Source: Scalesia atractyloides | Taxonomy: Eukaryota; Streptophyta; Magnoliopsida; Asterales; Asteraceae | DNA length: 64,000 bases | Direction of reading: 5' to 3' | NCBI GenBank assembly: GCA_947069175.1 | Contig: CAMTDV010000017.1 | Location: forward strand, 36,713,126-36,777,125 | In this document: one piece after another, positions 57,531-64,000 of the stretch | Layout: each line of letters begins with the position of its first letter | Numbering within the stretch: position 1 is the stretch's first letter | The notes under the pieces: generated by a model | What the model was told of the DNA's origin: nothing | The model's input: the letters and a program-made list of their open reading frames with translations, nothing else | Databases searched by the model: none | Position numbers and translations under genes: made by a program

Positions 57531-58013
57531 TATAAGGTTACAAAGAGGTTTGGGGACGAAAATGTTGAGTTTTCCGGGCAAATTGAAGTTTTTTTGGAGA
57601 AAAATCAGTTTTTCGGGGGCTTCAATAATTGGGGTTTTTATTAGAAAAAGTTCTTAAATGTCTGTAATAAGGTTACAAAGAGGTTTGGGATGAAAAAGTT
57701 GAGTTTTCCGGCCAAAAACGGTTTTCCGGTGACCGGAGACTAACGGTGTTAGGGTTCTGTTAGTCAGGGTCTATTGGTGCCCAATATGTCAATAGTTGGG
57801 ATTGCCAGTGGTCATTTTTTAAATTGTGACTGTTGGCGGCCAATAGCGAATAATTGGGATTATTAACATCTAATATTCCTTAATTTAACATGTGACATTC
57901 TAGAGTTCTACCAAACACGCAAGTACAAGGAATCGTGTTACCTATTAAATTGAAACTAATCTCGTACCTAGTTCTATACCCGTCAAGTATAACCTAATCT
58001 TGTACCTACGGGA
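57531..58013. other. Spacer with internal repeats right of the inversion
   Basis: GGTTACAAAGAGGTTTGGG followed by a GTTGAGTTTTCCGG block occurs at about 57535 and again at about 57670. At 57788-57895 a stretch resembles 51001-51105. No coding sequence is supported. Confidence 0.5.
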
Positions 58014-59085
58014 GGCCACCACGGAGCGAATAACACTACGAAGAAAGTATTCAACTCTGGATTCTTTTGGCCGACTATCTTCCGTGATGCCCATGAGGGG
58101 GTAAGGTCTTGTGATGCTTGTCAAAGGACAAGCAACATTTCAGCACGCCATAAGATGCCGCAAAACGGCATCCAAGTCTGTGAGATCTTCGATGTATGGG
58201 GGCTAGACTTCATGGGTCCCTTTCCGACTTCTTTTGGTAACCGCTATATTCTTGTTGCTGTTGACTATGTGTCCAAGTGGGCTGAAGCACAGGCTTTACC
58301 CACAAATGATGCTCGAGTAGTGGTGAAATTTTTGAAGAAGTTGTTTGCTCAGTTTGGTGCCCCTAAGGCATTGATTAGTGACCGTGGGACGCATTTCTAC
58401 AATGCATAGCTTGAGAAAGCATTGTCCCGATATGGTGTGCAGCATCGGTTTTCTACACCATACCACCCACAGACGAGTGGGTAGGTCGAGGTCACTAATC
58501 GGGGTATCAAGCAGATTTTGGAGAAGACGGATAACTCTAGCCGTAAGGATTGGTCCGAGAAGTTGGATGATGCACTGTGGGCTTTCCGGAAAGCCTACAA
58601 GACTCCTATAGGCACCACACTGTTTAAATTGGTCTATGGAAAGTCTTGTCATCTTCCTGTGGAGCTCGAGCACAAAGCCTATTGGGCTTTGAAGACAGTT
58701 AATCTTGATATGGCTGCTGCGAGCGAGACCAGGTTTGTGCAGATCCATGAGATTGAGGAGCTAAGGAATGAGGCATATGAGAGCTCCAAGCTATACAAGG
58801 AACGTACCAAGACATTGCATGATAGCCGCTTGAAGGACAAGAAGGAATTCCGAGTGGGTGATCGTATGTTGTTATACAACTCTCGTCTGAGGTTATTTTC
58901 TGGTAAGCTCAAGTCTTGATGGTCAGGTCCCTACACTGTACGGTCAATGTTTCCTTAGGGACAGTGGAGATAGGTCACGAGGATGGCCGGTTGTTTAAAG
59001 TCAACGGGCATAGGTTAAAGGCTTATGTTGGAGGGCCCGTTGATCAGAGTGAGGAGGTTGTTACCCTCCACCCTAGGACCAAATG
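58014..59085 (+). pseudogene. Element H (Athila-like) integrase, 5'-truncated element
   Basis: The frame from 58014 reads the zinc region GHHGANNTT and CDACQRTSNISARHK, then VWGLDFMGPFPTSFGNRYIL and KALISDRGTHFYNA to a stop at 58409. It continues as YGVQHRFSTPYHPQTSG, KDWSEKLDDALWAFRKAYKT and HDSRLKDKKEFRVGD up to GHRLKAYVGGPVDQSEEVVT with further stops. It is closely similar to the integrase of C. RT and everything upstream are missing. Confidence 0.87.
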
Positions 59086-59607
59086 AATGCGGGGTGGTGA
59101 GTCTAGCTGAAGACTCGTAAATAAACTTAGCCCGTTTTTGTATATATATTGTGTCGGTTGTTTGTTTTTCTTTTTCAGGTTGCGGTTCGTTCTGGTCGTG
59201 AGGGATGTTAGTGCTTGTTGCCAGCTCTCAGGTATGTTAGTTCGGCTATTTTCTTGGTAGGAGATGCTTCGTGAGTGTCCCGGGTTCAAGGAGTCCGTTT
59301 AATTCTCATTTTTATTTCCACCCTTTAGTTTCTAAATTAATTTCTGTACAAACTATGTTTATCAAAATTAAACCTAAAAAAAATCCGAAAATCGCGCACT
59401 ATCAACCGAAAAATCTGGCACTACCAGACCTGCTAGTGTCAGCCCCTTTGCAGAACCAATAATAGCACCCACCAATAATACATTCAACCATTTTCCTTTA
59501 ACATCTCCTTCTTACTCTCTTGAACCCATTCAAAGCACTCACAAAATCCCTTGCATCTCCTAGCTTCCTCCAAGAATTCTTGTCTCTTCCATCCCAACAA
59601 TCATTCC
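59086..59607 (+). other. Element H integrase-to-ORF spacer
   Basis: Non-coding leader between integrase and the next ORF, as in element C. Nothing else is recognised. Confidence 0.5.
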
Positions 59608-60734
59608 AGATGGTTCACCCGTTCAAGCGGTTTAGCAACAATGCCAAGGAAGGGCACTGTATTCAGAAAGCGGAGTGATTATGGGCTCGGAGGGACCAAA
59701 TCGAGCCCATGAGGAGGCTTCAAAAAGTAGACTTAGATTTGCTCGGTCAATCCGAGCGGTTTGAGGACTTGATGACACCTCCATGGAACCGCATATTTGA
59801 CATTGCTGAGCCACAGTACGTTGAGCTTGTGATTGAGTTCTTTGCATCCTTTAGATGCACGTTTCCATGCCCGGACGTATACGATAAAAAGGTTGGTGTG
59901 AGTTACCGGTTTGGGTGGAAATGGCACCACCAGTCCATCAGTCGATTCAGACAGGTATTGGGGTTGTATAAGGACGATGAAATCAACACCAAGCTGTTTG
60001 ATGGCAGTTTGCAAGATTGGGAGCCGGGGGTTAATAGAGCAGCATTCTGGGATCAAATCATGGTACCGGGTCGGGTTTAGGACCCGCGCAAGGCTAAAGC
60101 TACTTGGATTCTCGACTCACTTCATCGGGTCATCGAGCTAGCCATCTTTCACATGATCGGGGGTCGCAGTGATAGCACAGGCAACATCACCAACCGCCAC
60201 CTCTTCCACCTTTACTGCATCATTTCGGGTTCAAATTGCAATGTAGCTGCAAGCGTTGTGGAGTCCATCTTCCGAGGTATTGGTTCGACGCCCACGTCTT
60301 GCGGGGGTGCTTTCGCAACCAAACTCGCGAAGTATTATCGAGTCTCATTAGATGGTCTTACTGAAGCTTGTGATTACGGCCTGCTCGACTTTGCCCAGCT
60401 GAACTCCATGCATATGATACGTAAGGTTAACGGTATCCCGAAGCTTGTCGACAAGTTAGGTAGGATTTGGGATCCGCTTCCCGAGGGGGATGGTGATAGT
60501 AATGATGGTGGTGATGACGTTCACATGCAGGATGCTCCGGTTCACGAGCCTGAGGGATTCGCTGGGGGAGCGATTCCTCACATGCAGTTGGGTCATGGTT
60601 TCGAAAACCCAACTTGGGGGCATGAGCATGGTGATTTTGGTGGTAGTGGCTTTGAGAAGGGCGGGTACGGGCCTTACAACCCGACCACACTTGATCTTTG
60701 GCAGAGGATGGGCAGGCTTGATTTGAGCCAGTAG
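59608..60734 (+). pseudogene. Element H post-integrase ORF (Athila, env-like position)
   Basis: The frame starts MVHPFKRFSNNAKEG, hits a stop at about 59677, continues MRRLQKVDLDLLGQSERFED, YVELVIEFFASFRC and FGWKWHHQSISRFRQVLGLY to a stop at 60078, and resumes HRVIELAIFHMIGGRSDSTG to TLDLWQRMGRLDLSQ at 60734. It matches both fragments of the C ORF (29526-30223 and 19640-20171) and includes the middle that C has lost. The tail is acidic, Gly- and His-rich. No signal peptide or membrane helix is evident. The function of this ORF in Athila is not known. Confidence 0.75.
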
Positions 60735-61370
60735 GAGACGAGACGGGATGTCGGTCTGATTCGCACGGAGGTACATAGGCAGGGTAATTTTCTGGAGGAC
60801 ATGTATGAGCAAAGCCAGCGGAGCTTTGACTGGCTTTTCAGTTCGCAGCAGCACATAGCTAACTCAATGAATGCTCCATACACGCAGCCGCCTCCCCATT
60901 TCATGCGCAGATCACGATTCGACCGCAGAGACGACACCGGTCCTTCTGGACCGAGTGACAGGTCTTAGCCACATCTCCATTTTGTACTTTACTATTTCGT
61001 GTTTGAGGGGTGTGCCATTTTGCACCGTCCGTACACCCCTCCGTTGTGATCTTTTATTTCCTTTTATTTTGATTAGTGGTTTAAATAAATAAAGGCAAGG
61101 GTAAATGGGGTTGGGTAATTTTTAGTGTATTTGATCTTGTTTGCTAGTGCGCAGTGTTGCTTGTTTGAGATGTTGATTTGTGGATTGCTTGGCGGTTAGT
61201 TGCGGTTGCTCCTTACTATGTCCTTTAGCTCTATCCATGCCGTTTCATTTCAGGGGAGTTTTCGTGTTGCCATTGTCCTCCGCTTTCATTATATATGTTT
61301 TCATATATTTGTTTTTGTGTACATCGAGGGCGATGTACATTTCAAGTGTGGGGAGGTGGTTTAGCGCTTG
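60735..61370 (+). other. Element H 3' part up to the purine tract
   Basis: Post-ORF sequence ends with TTTCAAGTGTGGGGAGG (about 61338-61354), an Athila-type purine tract. No Athila LTR follows it that I can recognise. Confidence 0.5.
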
Positions 61371-61387
61371 AGCTTTGTTGTCACGTA

Positions 61388-61388
61388 A

Positions 61389-61435
<47 letters not shown>

Positions 61436-61445
61436 TAACAATAAA
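61388..61445. repeat. (TAA)n microsatellite
   Basis: About 15 consecutive AAT/TAA triplets with CAATAACAATAA interruptions at the right end. Confidence 0.9.
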
Positions 61446-62417
61446 ATAAATCTCTCTCGAATTATTTTTGTGGCTTAATAATCAACCAACATAAGTTTTT
61501 ATAAAAGCACTAAATTTTTGACGAATATACAAAGGGTGAACGCAAAAAGGGCTTGCTCACGTGAGGATTACCACTAAGTAATTTTTTGTAGACACTTGAG
61601 CATGAGAAATCAAGCGATTGACCTACTTGTTTGCCTTACATATTTACCCAATACGCCCATTTCCGTGAGTTATTATTGAGCCTTTGTAGCTTTTGTTATT
61701 TTTGCTCATGTTTTTGCGGGCAAAGATTGAGTGAGCCGGATGACTTTTTGTGATTTAGAACTTGGGTTAGGTATACATTTCGAGGCCACAAAACAAATAT
61801 ATAACATGAAAATGATTGAGGCACTAGGAAACCTTTTGTTTTTAACCAATTTTTATGTATTCCCTCCCCCAAATCATTCCCTTAGTTAAACCAATTTGAG
61901 CCTTTCCCTTTCATTTCTTTTAAACCACAAAATACTAGCCACTTAGCCAAATTAGCCTTTTATACTTTAACCCATTTTTGGTCGGAAGCCCGGTTTGGTT
62001 AGTGATTAGCTTGTTAATTTTGTATAGTATCTTAGTATATAGTTGCAACATCATGGGGTAGAGTTTTTATCTAAGTAGACGTACTTAGTTTCCCTCTCAA
62101 GCATGGCGAAAAAAAAAACTGAGAAAAAACGATTATAGTTAAAAAAAAGCCTTACCAAGTGGCTTCATTAGAGCAATTTTGGAGTGGAAAAGCTAAATCT
62201 GTTGATTAGCTCTCGGTTAGATAATATTAAATTGTATAGTTCTTATTTTCTTTTGTTTCAAGTTAGTCGAACCGCCGGGTTTTTTAGCCACTTTAAATAT
62301 CCACTTCCATACCCTTGACCCTAGCCAAGTTACAACCCGAATAAGACCTCATGATTCATGTTATGTTTTTGTCGAGTGATTAAATTTGATCCTTTCACAA
62401 GCTTATGATATCACATA
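61446..62417. other. Spacer between element H and LTR G
   Basis: AT-rich, without supported genes. It may be the remaining 3' end of element H, but no LTR ends are seen. Confidence 0.4.
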
Positions 62418-63926
62418 TGTAACACCTCGTATCTTCGTATTTCTATTTTAAAAAAATGTTCGTATTCGTATTCTAATTTTAGAACCCTTACATTCATATT
62501 TTAATTTCAATCTCACAATTCGAGGCGTTAATCATAATAAAATTCATATTTTATATTTTTTTATTTTATTCACATAACCGATCATTTAAAATACGTATTT
62601 ATACGCAAACCGACACTTTTATACGTATAAATACTTATACGCACATCCTCAATACTTGAATTATACTTTTATACTTTTTATATACTCAATTACATAATAT
62701 ATACTCAAGAAATACCAAGAAATATACCAATCATATTTCCACCTCATCATCCTCTTTCACCTTCTTTAACCAATCATATTTCACCATTTTCCACCTCCTT
62801 TCTCCACCAATCACCTTCTCAATCCTCTTCCACCTTCTTTAACCAATCATATTTCATCCTTTTCCACCTCCTTTCTCCACCAATCACCTTCTCAATCCTC
62901 TTCCACCTTCTTTAACCAATCATATTTCACCCTTTTCCACATTCTCTACCTATAAATACCAACCCCCTTCTACCATTTTCTTCACACCATTCTTCTCTCA
63001 ATCTCTCTAATTCTCTCAATCTTTCTAAATCAAGAATTCTAAAATGACACTAAGTGTTCCACCCATTCTTCTCTCAACTTCTATACTTCTCTCAAATCTT
63101 CCAAGCAAGGAAGAGAGCTCTAAGAGTTCTAAAAGAAAACATTAAGTGTTTTAAAAGAAGCTTTGAAGCTCCAACCTCCAACTCTTCACGGAATCACCAA
63201 TCGAAAAGCATATGCAATAATGTGAGTACACTCGACCCACTTTTGTTTATAACACTTTTGGGTGTAACATGTTTTACATATACAAAAATCATGAACACTT
63301 AAACTTTTTGAAACGCACAAACAATCTTATACACATGAAGTACTTGAATCTCATACTTGATGCTTGTCTTGGATATTCGTTATGCTATGCTTTAGTCGTT
63401 AACTATTTTTAGCCTTCGTTTGACATGCTTAGCGCTATAGGAATTCACGCATCCACCTCCATCGTGTTATTCGTGAGGTCATGTTAAAACATCGTGATTG
63501 CGTTAAGGGTTTGATTATTAGTATTGCATGCCTTGATATTGCTCTTGTATAGATTTAGTTGCCATGAGGATTGTTTAAACTTATTCGTATATGTATGCTA
63601 TGCCTAAACTTGTGTACTCGCCTTTGCTTTCGCATTGACATTATGTTAAAACATGTTACAGGTTGAAGGAGATGATGCTACGAAAACAATATAGCAAGGA
63701 CTAGATACACACAAATAAGAAGTTAGGTATAATGTTGATGTATCAATTTTGTTATGACTTTGCAAATGTTATGTTGTTTCTTTGTTTTGTTATATTGATG
63801 TATTTGACAATTTTTATGAAATGAAGTATGGTTTAATTAATTATTGTCACTTATTAATGTTGTGAGCAATGAGTAATCTCGTTTTCGTCTCATCCTGATA
63901 TTTCTGCCATCGGTTGGGGTGTGACA
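62418..63926 (+). mobile_element. Element G (chromovirus-like), 5' LTR
   Basis: It starts TGTAACACCTCG and ends GGTTGGGGTGTGACA. TATAAATACC near 62950 is a likely promoter. A primer site TGGTATCAGAGC follows at 63930-63941, identical to those of B and E. The internal region leaves the window at 64000. Confidence 0.85.
62745..62940. repeat. 73-bp CCAAT-containing tandem repeat in LTR G
   Basis: CTTCTTTAACCAATCATATT starts at 62761, 62834 and 62907, exactly 73 bases apart. Each unit holds two CCAAT boxes (AACCAATCAT and CACCAATCAC). The array ends right before the TATA box. Confidence 0.8.
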
Positions 63927-64000
63927 GATTGGTATCAGAGCCATAACTATAGGGAATTAGGTAGAATTGTCATGCTTTCGACCTAGTCTATAGTTTAGCA
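63927..64000 (+). other. Element G primer binding site and start of leader
   Basis: TGGTATCAGAGC (63930-63941) matches initiator tRNA-Met. The sequence that follows (CATAACTATAGGGAATTAGG) is nearly the same as the start of the B leader at 15699, so B and G are related. Confidence 0.85.

Overview
The window is plant nuclear DNA. One spliced host gene lies in the first 8 kb: a eudicot-type leucine-rich-repeat protein with an EDR1-like transglutaminase fold and a Raf-like kinase domain. Almost everything after it is nested LTR retrotransposons plus smaller transposons. The repeat landscape (Tekay/Del-like chromoviruses primed by initiator-Met tRNA, Athila primed by tRNA-Asp, hAT-type MITEs) fits a large repeat-rich eudicot genome. 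Asteraceae is my guess from the general look of the repeats, with low confidence.

Layout. 1-1467: two hAT-type MITEs with 8-bp target duplications. 1468-7900: the LRR kinase gene (10 exons, predicted 1049 aa), with MITEs in introns 1 and 3. 8640-10830: three MITE-like elements sitting in (TA)n, one carrying a CpG-rich minisatellite. 11279-57530: one Ty3/gypsy chromovirus, called A here, with target duplication AATAT. Its 5' LTR is at 11279-13116. Its leader is interrupted by element B (13424-48395). Its gag-protease-RT continue at 48396-51000. The rest of its pol and its 3' LTR lie inverted at 57530-53785.

B is a gag-only gypsy element whose gag is split by C, a 26.7-kb minus-strand Athila element (17080-43808, target duplication AGCAC). 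C in turn carries two solo LTRs, F (37197-39554) and D (34677-37029), and E (20172-29525), a tandemly arranged gag-only element. 51328-52748 is a 5'-truncated LINE with a 12-bp target duplication, and 52805-53105 is a third hAT-type MITE. 58014-61370 is the 3' half of a second Athila-like element (H). 62418-63926 is the 5' LTR of a further chromovirus (G) that runs off the window. The relative insertion order is A, then B, then C, then D, E and F.

Two features look genuinely unusual. First, the LTRs of the D/E family each carry four tRNA-like modules with pol III A-box and B-box matches. Three lie downstream of the TATA box in one orientation and one lies upstream in the other, and their extended D-arm-like hairpins covary. 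Second, gag-only elements B and E share a conserved core of about 35 nt enclosed by arms that differ in sequence between copies but remain complementary. It is present three times in B and once in each E copy, and looks like a structured RNA (possible three-way junction) of unknown function. Neither B nor E encodes pol, so both would depend on enzymes from related elements. Most retrotransposon reading frames here are broken; the LRR kinase gene is the only one that looks functional.
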